Source: Brevundimonas sp. 357 (GTDB lineage: Bacteria > Pseudomonadota > Alphaproteobacteria > Caulobacterales > Caulobacteraceae). From it: a stretch of 64,000 nt of DNA. The notes beneath the pieces are model-generated. The model had not been told where the DNA came from. It searched no databases and worked only from the letters and a program-made list of their open reading frames with translations. Shown here in pieces: positions 10,900 through 18,922 of this stretch. The translations under genes and the position numbers were made by a program. The DNA lies in the NCBI RefSeq assembly GCF_003938605.1, contig NZ_RHWX01000002.1, positions 248,001-312,000 on the forward strand. Direction: 5' to 3'. The stretch's first letter is position 1. Each line of letters begins with the position of its first letter.

Positions 10900-12053
10900 C
10901 CGCATCCGCCCTGACCCGTCCCGGCGAACGCGATCGCCTGTCCAGCAAGTTCGCCGAGCTGGATTGGCGCGTCATCGGCCTGCTGTGCATCCTGGCCGGG
11001 ATCGGCACGGCCATGCTGTATTCTATCGCGGGCGGCCACTGGCAGCCCTGGGCGGCCAAGCATCTGATCCGTTTCGGCGTCTTGCTGGTCGCCATGATCG
11101 GCATGGCCATGGTTCACCCCAAGTGGTGGTTCCATGCGGCCTATCCGCTGTACGGCGTGCTGCTGGTGCTGGTGCTGATGATCGAGTTCACGCCGCTGGG
11201 CTATACGGCGGGCGGGGCCAAGAACTGGCTGAACCTGGGCTTCACCCGCATCCAGCCGGCCGAGTTCGTCAAGATCGGCCTCGTGCTGGCTCTGGCGCGT
11301 TGGTACCACGGCCATTCGGCGCAGGAGGCGCGCTGGTCATGGAAGCTGCTGATCCCCGTGGGGATGATCGGCGTGCCCTTCCTGCTGGTGGCCAAGCAGC
11401 CGGACTTGGGTTCGGCCATGATCATCGGCCTGACCGGCGCCGCCGTCATGTTCATGGCGGGACTGAGCTGGCGCGTCATCGCCGCCGCCGTGGCCGCCGC
11501 CGTGGCCGTGATCCCGCCGTTCGTCATGTTCGTGATGCACGACTATCAGCGCAACCGCGTGCTGACCTTCCTGAACCCGGAGGCCGACCCCTCCGGCACC
11601 GGCTACAACATCATCCAGTCGAAGATCGCCCTGGGCTCCGGCGGCCTGATGGGCAAGGGCTACGGCCTGGGCAGTCAGAGCCAGCTGGAGTTCCTGCCGG
11701 AACGCCATACGGACTTCATCTTCTCGACCGTGTCCGAAGAGTTCGGCTTCCTAGGCTCCTTCACCGTCCTGGCCTGCTATGTCGCGCTGATCCTGATCTC
11801 GCTGCGGATCGCGGCCCTGTCGCACAGCCATTTCGGCCGGATCAGCGCGGCGGGCATGACGGCCTTCCTGGCGCTGTTCGTGCTGATCAACGGGGCGATG
11901 GTGATGGGGCTGGCGCCGGTCGTGGGCGTGCCTATGCCGCTGCTGTCTTATGGCGGATCGACCATGATGACGGTGATGATCGGCTTCGGCCTGATCCTGT
12001 CGATGCGGGTGCACCGCTATGTCGAACTGCCGAAGGGGCAGGGGCTGTTCTAA
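10896..12053 (+). CDS. rodA: RodA peptidoglycan glycosyltransferase (SEDS family)
   Basis: 385 residues with about ten membrane spans. The SEDS signature in the second half is complete: GYNIIQSKIALGSGGL, GKGYGLGSQSQLEFLPERH, TDFIFSTVSEEFGFLG and PLLSYGGS near the C-terminus. RodA polymerises glycan strands from lipid II and pairs with the PBP2 encoded just upstream. The ATGA overlap with mrdA couples their translation. It is the last gene of the shape operon; the next gene starts 28 nt later. Confidence 0.97.
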   Translation: MTASALTRPGERDRLSSKFAELDWRVIGLLCILAGIGTAMLYSIAGGHWQPWAAKHLIRFGVLLVAMIGMAMVHPKWWFHAAYPLYGVLLVLVLMIEFTPLGYTAGGAKNWLNLGFTRIQPAEFVKIGLVLALARWYHGHSAQEARWSWKLLIPVGMIGVPFLLVAKQPDLGSAMIIGLTGAAVMFMAGLSWRVIAAAVAAAVAVIPPFVMFVMHDYQRNRVLTFLNPEADPSGTGYNIIQSKIALGSGGLMGKGYGLGSQSQLEFLPERHTDFIFSTVSEEFGFLGSFTVLACYVALILISLRIAALSHSHFGRISAAGMTAFLALFVLINGAMVMGLAPVVGVPMPLLSYGGSTMMTVMIGFGLILSMRVHRYVELPKGQGLF

Positions 12054-12081
12054 TCGGCTGTACGGGCGTTAGGCTGTCGTC

Positions 12082-12558
12082 ATGACTGTTCAGACGCCCG
12101 AAACCGAAGCCGCCGACATCCCAAAGGCCGATCCGGCCATGTTCTCCGACTGCGGCGACACGCCCTGTCCGCAACCCGTTCTGGCGGATCCGAGGAATGA
12201 GGCGGCGGTCCAGGCCGAGGGCCTGCGGATGCGCGACAACCCGGCCGAGTGGGCCTTCGTGCGCCTGTCCAAGCTGATCGAGGAGTTCGAGGCCAACCTC
12301 GACAAGGACGAAGAGATCGGCGCGCGCGTGGTCGGCCTGCCGGGCGATGGGGCCATGCAAATCATGGACGTGGGCTTCTGGGGCCCGGACCTGATCATGT
12401 TCTTCGGCCGCAACGCTGACGGCAAGCCGGTGCGCCTGATCCAGCACTACAGCCAGATCAATGTGGTGCTCAGCGCCATGAAGAAGCCGGAGGAGCGTGA
12501 GGCGCGCCGTATCGGCTTCCAGCTCAGCGAGATGGTCGAGAAGACCAACCCGAAATAG
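12082..12558 (+). CDS. Conserved hypothetical cytoplasmic protein (possibly DUF6173)
   Basis: 158 residues, no signal peptide or membrane segment. The first 40 residues look disordered (acidic, Pro-rich, with CGDTPC). The rest is a compact domain containing WAFVRLSKLIEEFEANLDKDEE and DVGFWGPDLIMFFGRN. The protein resembles a conserved Caulobacterales hypothetical family that I believe is DUF6173; no function is known to me. It lies 28 nt after rodA on the same strand and may be read through from the shape operon. Confidence 0.7.
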   Translation: MTVQTPETEAADIPKADPAMFSDCGDTPCPQPVLADPRNEAAVQAEGLRMRDNPAEWAFVRLSKLIEEFEANLDKDEEIGARVVGLPGDGAMQIMDVGFWGPDLIMFFGRNADGKPVRLIQHYSQINVVLSAMKKPEEREARRIGFQLSEMVEKTNPK

Positions 12559-12579
12559 CGCCTGAACGCGCTGTGACGC

Positions 12580-13551
12580 CTAGAGCGTCGCCGCCCAGTC
12601 GGTGGCGCGGATCAGGCTGTCGATGATGCCGGGCTCGCTGGAAGCGTGGCCGGCGTCGCCGATGATGTCCAGCTTGGCCTCGGGCCAGGCGCGGTGCAGG
12701 GACCAGGCGCCCGAGATCGGCGTCACCACGTCAAAGCGGCCTTGCGCGATCCAGCAGGGGATGTGGCGGATGGTCTCGATGTTCTCGAGGATCCAGTGCT
12801 CGCTGTCGAAGAAGCCGCCGTTGGTGAAGTACCAGTTCTCGATCCGGGCGAAGGCCACGGCGAAGTCGGGATCGGCGAACTTGTCCGGCTTGCCTGACGG
12901 GCCCTGGATGCTGACGGTCTCGCCCTCCCAGGTCGCCCAGGCCACGGCGCAGCGGTTGCGTTCCTCCACGTCGTCGCCGGTCAGGCGCTTGTAGTAGGCG
13001 GCCATCAGGTCGCCACGCTCGGCCTCGGGGATGGGCGCCAGGAAGCGCTCCCAAGCGTCAGGGAAGATCATCGAGGCGCCGTCCTGATAGAACCAGTGCA
13101 ACTCCTTCTTCGTCAGCAGGAAGATGCCGCGCAGCAGCAGGGCCAGGCATCGATCCGGATGCTTGATGGCGTAGGTCATCGACAGGGTCGAACCCCACGA
13201 CCCCCCGAACACCACCCATTTGTCGATGCCCAGCATTTCGCGCAAGCGCTCGATATCGGCGACCAAATCCCAGGTGGTGTTGTTCTCAAGCGAGGCGTTC
13301 GGCCGCGACAGGCCGCAGCCGCGCTGGTCGAACATGACGATGCGGTACTTGGCCGGATCGAAATAGCGCCGCATCCCCGGATTGACCGCCCCGCCGGGGC
13401 CGCCGTGCACGACGATGACCGGCACGCCGTGTGGATTGCCGCTTTCCTCGTAGTAGATCTCGTGGACGCTGTCGGTCTGCATCCAGCCCGAGGCGTAGGC
13501 TTCGATCTCGGGGTAGAGGTCGCGGCGGAGCGTGTCGTTCACGGAAAACAT
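12580..13551 (-). CDS. pip: Prolyl aminopeptidase
   Basis: 323 residues, alpha/beta-hydrolase of peptidase family S33 that releases N-terminal proline from peptides. HGGPGGAVNPGMRRYFDP forms the oxyanion region, FGGSWGSTLSMTYA carries the nucleophilic serine, and DAGHASSEPG near the end supplies the histidine. The MLRGIFLL and WYFTN segments are typical of Pip. The length is normal and the whole protein is homologous from the ATG. It converges on the hypothetical gene with a 21-bp gap. Confidence 0.95.
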   Translation of the reverse strand: MFSVNDTLRRDLYPEIEAYASGWMQTDSVHEIYYEESGNPHGVPVIVVHGGPGGAVNPGMRRYFDPAKYRIVMFDQRGCGLSRPNASLENNTTWDLVADIERLREMLGIDKWVVFGGSWGSTLSMTYAIKHPDRCLALLLRGIFLLTKKELHWFYQDGASMIFPDAWERFLAPIPEAERGDLMAAYYKRLTGDDVEERNRCAVAWATWEGETVSIQGPSGKPDKFADPDFAVAFARIENWYFTNGGFFDSEHWILENIETIRHIPCWIAQGRFDVVTPISGAWSLHRAWPEAKLDIIGDAGHASSEPGIIDSLIRATDWAATL

Positions 13552-13575
13552 GCGTGGACCCTGTTCAGCTGAAGA

Positions 13576-13947
13576 TCAAACGTTCGTCGGGGAGGGCTTG
13601 AGAGCGGCGGCGACGATCAGGCACCAGGCCGCGATCATCATGACTCCGCCGATTGGGGCGATGGCTCCCATTGCGGGAAGGCTCAACAGGCCGATCATGG
13701 CCAGGGCCAGGCAGAAGACCAAGCCGCCGCCGCTGGCCAGCCATCCCGCCAGTCGGGCCAAGCGTCCTCCGTTGTTCCATAGCGCCAGCGCCACAGCCAA
13801 GGCCGCATGGACCATCTGATACTGGCCGCCTGTGGTCAGCAGGGTTTTGACGGCAGGTGCAGCGCCGTGAGCCGCAAAGGCGCCCAGCGCTACGGCCATG
13901 GCGCCGTTGAACCCGGCGAAGACGAGAAGGTTGCGGTCGGGACTCAT
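13576..13947 (-). CDS. DUF423 family small membrane protein
   Basis: 123 residues with four predicted membrane segments. The N-terminus MSPDRNLLVFAGFNGAMAVALGAFAAHG is the recognisable DUF423 signature (YgdD/YwdK-like). No function is established for the family. It lies 24 nt upstream of pip on the same strand, so the two may share a transcript, and is divergent from the MFS gene. Confidence 0.9.
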   Translation of the reverse strand: MSPDRNLLVFAGFNGAMAVALGAFAAHGAAPAVKTLLTTGGQYQMVHAALAVALALWNNGGRLARLAGWLASGGGLVFCLALAMIGLLSLPAMGAIAPIGGVMMIAAWCLIVAAALKPSPTNV

Positions 13948-13994
13948 GGTTTATGTCTAGACCACAAATCAAGGGAAGTCTGCTATGGCGCGCC

Positions 13995-15164
13995 ATGACG
14001 TCCGCCCCGCGCATGGCCCTGCAATACGTTCTGCTGTTCGGCGCCAGCGGGGTGACGCTTCCGTTCGCGGGCTTGTGGTTCCGAAGTCAGGGGCTGAGCG
14101 GGACGCAGATCGGCGTGTTGCTGGCGATTCCCATGCTGGCGCGGGCGCTGACTGGGCCGCTGATCGCCGTCTGGGCCGACGGCTTCACGCATCGGCGCTC
14201 GCCGATCGCCCTGCTGGGGTTGGCCATGGCTGCCGGCTATGGCGGGGCGGGGCTGGTTCAGGGGATCATCCCCTGGGCTGTCTTCTGGCTGATCGGAGCG
14301 TCGGCGGCGGCGGCTCTGATCCCGCTCAGCGACGTGCTGACGTTGAAAGTCGCGCGACGCGAAGGCTTTCCCTTCTCCCTCCCGCGCGGGTGCGGCTCGG
14401 CGGCCTTCGTTATCGCCAACGTCGTCATGGGGGTGCTGCTGACGCGGACATCGACGGATGTGGTGATTGTCTGGGCGGTCTCGGCCTCGCTTCTGATCGC
14501 GGTGACGGCGTGGCGGTTTTTGCCGGCGGAGCGGGTAGGCGAGGACGGGCCATTGTCCGGTTTCGAGCGCTTTAGAGGGTTGGGGCGGCTGGCGGCGGAT
14601 CCCGTGTTCATGACGGCCATCTTCGCCGTGGGAGCAGTACAGGCGGCCCACGCCTTCTATTATGGTTTCTCCGCCATTCTCTGGCGGGCGCAGGGCGTGG
14701 CCGAAAGCATGACGGGCCTGTTGTGGGCCTTTTCCGTCATGGTCGAGATCGGCTTCATGTGGGTGGTCGAGCCATGGCGCCGAAAGAGAGGAATCGGCCC
14801 GTGGTTCATCCTGGCCTTGGGCGCAGGCGCTGCCGTGTTGCGCTGGACGGCAATGGCCTTCGCCCCGCCGCTGTGGCTGTTGTGGCCGTTGCAGTCTTTG
14901 CACGCCCTGACGTTCGCAGCCACCTATCTGGCGGGGGTGCAGATTGTGGAGCGCCTGTGCCCGCCCGACAATCATACGGCGGCTCAGACGTTAAGTTCGG
15001 CGCTGTCTGCGGGGGTGCTGATCGGGCTGGCGACCTTGGCTGGCGGACCGTTGTACGATGCTTTCGGCCCGCGCGCCTACCTGGCCATGGCGGGGCTGGC
15101 GCTGGTCGGCGGAGTGACGGGGGTGGTGGTGGCGCGGCGGCTGAAGATCTCAGGCCGCGCTTGA
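13995..15164 (+). CDS. MFS transporter, HcaT/nucleoside-symporter-like
   Basis: About 389 residues with around 12 hydrophobic segments. The first helix region (LQYVLLFGASGVTLPFAGLWFRSQGLSGTQIGVLLAIP) and the R-G-C-G-S-A-A-F segment resemble the MFS_1-like (3-phenylpropionate/HcaT) subgroup, which has a conserved GxxYxxFxxxxW in the second half (AFYYGFSAILWRAQG here). ATG 13995 is preferred because an earlier in-frame ATG at 13953 would lie only 5 bp from the divergent DUF423 start; an SD-like GGGAAG sits at 13973. Substrate unknown. Its end overlaps the convergent gene by 15 bp. Confidence 0.85.
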   Translation: MTSAPRMALQYVLLFGASGVTLPFAGLWFRSQGLSGTQIGVLLAIPMLARALTGPLIAVWADGFTHRRSPIALLGLAMAAGYGGAGLVQGIIPWAVFWLIGASAAAALIPLSDVLTLKVARREGFPFSLPRGCGSAAFVIANVVMGVLLTRTSTDVVIVWAVSASLLIAVTAWRFLPAERVGEDGPLSGFERFRGLGRLAADPVFMTAIFAVGAVQAAHAFYYGFSAILWRAQGVAESMTGLLWAFSVMVEIGFMWVVEPWRRKRGIGPWFILALGAGAAVLRWTAMAFAPPLWLLWPLQSLHALTFAATYLAGVQIVERLCPPDNHTAAQTLSSALSAGVLIGLATLAGGPLYDAFGPRAYLAMAGLALVGGVTGVVVARRLKISGRA

Positions 15165-15752
15165 ACGGGGCAAGGGGGTGAGGTGGCGCGCCATTGCCGA
15201 GGCGGTGGTCTTGATCGCGGTCCGCACGGCGTCTTCCGTCGCTTCGTCGGGGATACGCAGGAGGCCGATAGAGGGCGAGTTCAGGCTGTCTGGCAGATCG
15301 GCCAGGACGCGATACAGAATATAGCTGCCCTGGTCGTCTTCTGCGTCGGACGCGGCGAGAACGGACAGGCCTGCCGCGGTCAATTCTCGTGACATTTCGG
15401 CGATCGGCGCGGTGACGCGCGCCACGCCGGGCCCGGTTTCATCCAGCCGGCCGGAACCGTCTAGGCGGCGGTTTTCCGCGCGCATCTGAAGACGGAAGTC
15501 TCCGGAATGGATCGTGCGGCCGATCAGCAGCAGGGCGCCGCAGTTTCGGGCCTTCAGCGCGGCGATGAGGCGCTCGGCCAGGGCCTCGCCGTCGGCGTCG
15601 CCTGAAATCGGCTGAGTGCGGGCGCCGGGAGGGCTCCACGGCTCGCCTGACAAGTCCTCGACTAAATCCCAGGTCGGATAGGAGGGATTCCAGACGCAGA
15701 TGGCGATGACAGGGCGTCGATCAGGACGGTTGCTGGAATCCGTGTCCACCAA
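15150..15752 (-). CDS. Pyroglutamyl-peptidase-like protein lacking the catalytic triad
   Basis: 200 residues. I see a full-length resemblance to pyroglutamyl peptidase I (family C15). Near the N-terminus NPSYPTWDLVEDL matches the NPSWEAV region. In the middle IGRTIHSGDFRLQMRAENRRLD matches the GGR...ERVAIN region. Near the C-terminus GSYILYRVLADL...GLLRIP matches GTFVCNHVMYGLL...GFIHIP. In this alignment the catalytic Glu, Cys and His become Gln, Leu and Arg. The fold is probably kept and the peptidase activity lost. The alignment is by eye. It lies 93 bp downstream of the tipN-like gene on the same strand. Confidence 0.65.
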   Translation of the reverse strand: MVDTDSSNRPDRRPVIAICVWNPSYPTWDLVEDLSGEPWSPPGARTQPISGDADGEALAERLIAALKARNCGALLLIGRTIHSGDFRLQMRAENRRLDGSGRLDETGPGVARVTAPIAEMSRELTAAGLSVLAASDAEDDQGSYILYRVLADLPDSLNSPSIGLLRIPDEATEDAVRTAIKTTASAMARHLTPLPRSSAA

Positions 15753-15845
15753 GGGGCGTGGCTCCTATACGTCGGGATGGCGCGGGGCCCCTCGACCGTG
15801 CGGGTAAAAACGTCGTGAGGTCAAGTCTCAAGCCGCAGCGGGGAC

Positions 15846-18431
15846 TCAGCTGAGATCGCCGATGGCGGCGTCCAGCAGCATGAAGGCCCGGCCTTCGTCG
15901 GTCGCTAGGCGCGCCTGGATATCGTGGGCGTCGCCGCGATCGGCCTGAAGACTCAGCCCACGGGCGAAGGCGCGGACGTAGGCTTCGGCGTCGGCGCGCA
16001 AGGCGTCGTCGCCTAGGACGCGCCGCGAAACGCTGCGCACGGCGGCGGGGGCGACGCGGCGCACGATCTGGCGTGCGCGAGACGGGTCACGCGCGGCGAA
16101 AGCATGAGCCGTTTCCTCGATACGCGGACGCGGCAACAAGGCGTTGGGATCCACGCCCATGCGGCGGATAGCATCGGTGATCCGAGCCGCCAGAGCGTCG
16201 ATCTGTTCGGGCGACGCGATGGGAGCGGACAGGTTCAGCGGGTCTTCCGGCATAGATGCGCCGTCTTGGCCGGCCGGGACGTTCCAGTCCAGATCGGCGG
16301 GAGCGTCGTGGCGCGTCGCCGGGGCCGCAGGCGCATGGGGGGGCGACGGACGCGCGGTCGGCGCGACGGGAATCGCTTCGATCTCGCTCGCGGGCGCGTT
16401 CTGCGGACGCAATCGGCCGCGCAGGCCGTCTTGTGTGCGTTCGACGGGCGGGCGAGTGGCGCTGTCGGCGGCTTGAGCGGCAGCCTGGGGGCGGCGGCGC
16501 GAAAGGCCGCCTTCGCCGGACACGGCGCCCATCAGGCGCACGGCCTCGGTCAGCATGTCGTAGTTGCGTCGCACGCGCTCCTGGAAGCCGGACTCCAAGG
16601 CTTCGGTGTCCTCAGCCGCCTTGCGCGAGGCGGCGTTGAGCGCCGTCAGGCCGTTCTCGACGGCGGCGCGGACAGAATCCACGCGCGCCTGAGCTTCCTG
16701 GGGCAGGCGGCTGGCGCGTTCGTCCATGTCGGATACCGCCTGCTCGACCTGAGACAGGGCTTCGGTCACGCGGGCCAGCGTGTTCTGCAGACTGTCGATC
16801 AGTCGTTCGCCGGTCAGATCGACCATTTCGGCGGTCTGGCTGACGATGCGGCGAGCGCCGTCGATGCGCGCTTCAGCGGCGGCGTCCGCCTGTTGAGCGG
16901 CGTCGAACAGGGATTGGCCGAGGCGGTCGGCGCGGATCTGGGCCTGTTCGATGGCGGCGTCGGCGGCGATGCGTTGATCGTCGGCGGTGGCCTGAAGAGC
17001 GGCCAGCGCACGGCGCGTCTCTTCGACCAGCAGGTCGCGGGATTCGGCGGACAGGGTCTCGAACCGATCCAATGCCAGTTTGGTGGCGTGGTCGAAGCCA
17101 TCGGCTTCGCGCTGCGACATCTGGACCAGGGCCTGGAACTGATCGACCACGGCCTCGACCTGGGCCTTGATCGCCTGGGCCGCATCGCCGCCCCGTTGGG
17201 TCAGGTCGTCAGCGGCGGAGCGGGTTTGAGACAGGTGATCCAGCAACTGGGCGCGCTGGCTCTCGATCTGGGCCGAGAAGTCTTCCTGATCGGTGCGCAG
17301 GGCGTAGGCGGCGGTGACCAGGGCGGCGCGTTGCTGGCCCAGGCCTTCCTCAACTGATTGAATCTGTTCGGCTACACCAGAGCCGGCCGTCTCCAGCCGC
17401 AGGGTCTGGCGAGCCAGGTCGTCGGCGGCGGCGCGCGCTGCGTCCTGTGCTTCATTGGCGGCGGCGGCCAGGTCTGCGGCGCGGGCGGCCAGGGCGGCCT
17501 CAGCCTCGCGTAACTGGGTCTGGGCCAGGTCCGAGGCGTCGGCGACCATGCGCGACTGGCGCTCGACTGTTTCGACTACGTTCGAAGTCTGGGCTTCCAG
17601 ACGTCCGCTGAGGCCGTGCATCTGTTCGCGTTCGACGGACATCTGCTCGGTCAGCTTGCGCGCCGTACCGCCAGCGCGTTCGGCCGCTTCATTCAGCAGG
17701 GTCGTTTCCTTGGCCAGGGCCTCGCGCAGCAGGGCCATGTCGTTGCGCGCGCGTTCGGCCGCCTGGGCCGCCTGGTTGATGTCGTCGCGAAGGGTGGTCA
17801 ACACCTGGCCGGCTTCGTTGGCGGCCAGGGCGGCCGGACCGACCAGGGCGTCGGCCATGTCTCGCGCACGACGGGTTTCCTGGGCCAGACCGGCGCCTTG
17901 GCGCACGGCGTGGGCCAACAGGATCGACAACCCGACCGGAGCCAGCAGGATCAGGGCGTAAACGGCCAGACGAAGTGGGTCGATCTCCATCATGCCTGAG
18001 CCCAGCTCATAGGCGAACCAGGACGCGAGGCCGCCGACCCACAGGGCGGAAGCCAGGCCGGCGATCAGATAGGCGTGATTGCCGCCGCCCTTTGCAGGCT
18101 TGCTGCGCGAATCGGCGGGGACCGGCAGGGGCGCCTGTTCGATCGTGGCGGGAGGGGCGTCGGCCGACTCGCCGAGAATGGCCAAGGTGCGCGCAGCCTT
18201 CTCTGCTTCGGCGGCGCGCTGTTCGGCGATAGCTTGCTGCTCGGCCAGGCGACGACGCTGGCGTTCGGACATGGGGCGTGCCGAGGCGCGCTCCGATTCC
18301 GGCGAGGTCGAGGTCTCCAACTCTGCCGGATGGGGCAAGTCGTCTGCTTCGGGCGCGAGGACGGGCGCCTCATTTGAAGAAGCGGGCTCGGGATCGGTCA
18401 GATTGAGCGGCGGCCGATGGCTGGATTTCAT
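15846..18431 (-). CDS. tipN: TipN-like polar coiled-coil membrane protein
   Basis: 861 residues. A charged, proline-rich N-terminal region (1-118) includes a short coiled coil at about 55-85. Two transmembrane helices follow (about 120-143 and 153-176), then a very long Ala/Gln/Glu-rich coiled coil (about 180-640), a Pro/Ala linker (about 650-735) and a helical C-terminal domain. This layout and length match Caulobacter TipN (888 residues as I recall), the new-pole birth-scar protein that guides flagellum placement and ParA-dependent segregation. Coiled-coil composition alone is weak evidence; the two N-terminal helices and the genomic setting support it. Confidence 0.7.
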   Translation of the reverse strand: MKSSHRPPLNLTDPEPASSNEAPVLAPEADDLPHPAELETSTSPESERASARPMSERQRRRLAEQQAIAEQRAAEAEKAARTLAILGESADAPPATIEQAPLPVPADSRSKPAKGGGNHAYLIAGLASALWVGGLASWFAYELGSGMMEIDPLRLAVYALILLAPVGLSILLAHAVRQGAGLAQETRRARDMADALVGPAALAANEAGQVLTTLRDDINQAAQAAERARNDMALLREALAKETTLLNEAAERAGGTARKLTEQMSVEREQMHGLSGRLEAQTSNVVETVERQSRMVADASDLAQTQLREAEAALAARAADLAAAANEAQDAARAAADDLARQTLRLETAGSGVAEQIQSVEEGLGQQRAALVTAAYALRTDQEDFSAQIESQRAQLLDHLSQTRSAADDLTQRGGDAAQAIKAQVEAVVDQFQALVQMSQREADGFDHATKLALDRFETLSAESRDLLVEETRRALAALQATADDQRIAADAAIEQAQIRADRLGQSLFDAAQQADAAAEARIDGARRIVSQTAEMVDLTGERLIDSLQNTLARVTEALSQVEQAVSDMDERASRLPQEAQARVDSVRAAVENGLTALNAASRKAAEDTEALESGFQERVRRNYDMLTEAVRLMGAVSGEGGLSRRRPQAAAQAADSATRPPVERTQDGLRGRLRPQNAPASEIEAIPVAPTARPSPPHAPAAPATRHDAPADLDWNVPAGQDGASMPEDPLNLSAPIASPEQIDALAARITDAIRRMGVDPNALLPRPRIEETAHAFAARDPSRARQIVRRVAPAAVRSVSRRVLGDDALRADAEAYVRAFARGLSLQADRGDAHDIQARLATDEGRAFMLLDAAIGDLS

Positions 18432-18576
18432 GGGCGTCGATCTCGATTACTGGTCGCCTGGAGACGCGGGCGAGGTCGCATGCGGACCGACCCTAACGAC
18501 TGGATCGAAAGGCGAAAAGGCTGGAGAGCGCATTATCCGGGCCGAAGGCGCAGCTTCACCGGACGGAAGTTGTGGA

Positions 18577-18759
18577 TCAGCAGGAGGCGGGGGCGTTGAC
18601 GTGGATGTGCGTCGAAGGCGCGTCAGCGCACTTTTTTTCGACCCGCTGAATCTCGCGTTCCGACTTCTTGGGCGAGCTCAGATCGACCCCGAACTGCGAC
18701 AGAGCAACCGCAGCGAGCAGGGCGATAAGGCCGATCACCATTTCGATCAGAGCTTGCAT
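18577..18759 (-). CDS. Possible small single-span membrane protein
   Basis: 60 residues from ATG 18759; an in-frame TTG at 18768 is possible. One strong hydrophobic helix (QALIEMVIGLIALLAAVALSQFG) is followed by a charged segment and a tail with two cysteines (KKCADAP and a terminal Cys). It is the only reasonable coding frame in the 490-bp gap between the tipN-like and phospholipase D genes. There is no clear Shine-Dalgarno sequence and I recognise no family. Confidence 0.4.
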   Translation of the reverse strand: MQALIEMVIGLIALLAAVALSQFGVDLSSPKKSEREIQRVEKKCADAPSTHIHVNAPASC

Positions 18760-18922
18760 GGGGCGCAATATGACAGATCACGGTTCCGGCGACAATGCGG
18801 CGAAGTAATGAAGCGTCGCCATTGACCCTGGTGATGCGGAAATGGAACGATCCTGTGCTGATCGACATCTGCATCAAGGGGCCGAGTATCAGGCCGTCAC
18901 GCGAATCGGTCATTGGAGGCTC
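18760..18922. other. Intergenic region upstream of the phospholipase D gene
   Basis: About 160 bp between divergent genes. It must hold the promoter for the phospholipase gene. A 40-codon open frame starting at 18838 is present but has no support. I see no palindromic operator or terminator. Confidence 0.3.

Noticed and set aside
13952-13962. 11-nt match (TATGTCTAGAC) to the hut operator upstream of the MFS gene
   Set aside because: Only half of the flanking symmetry is present and the gene has no link to histidine; probably chance.
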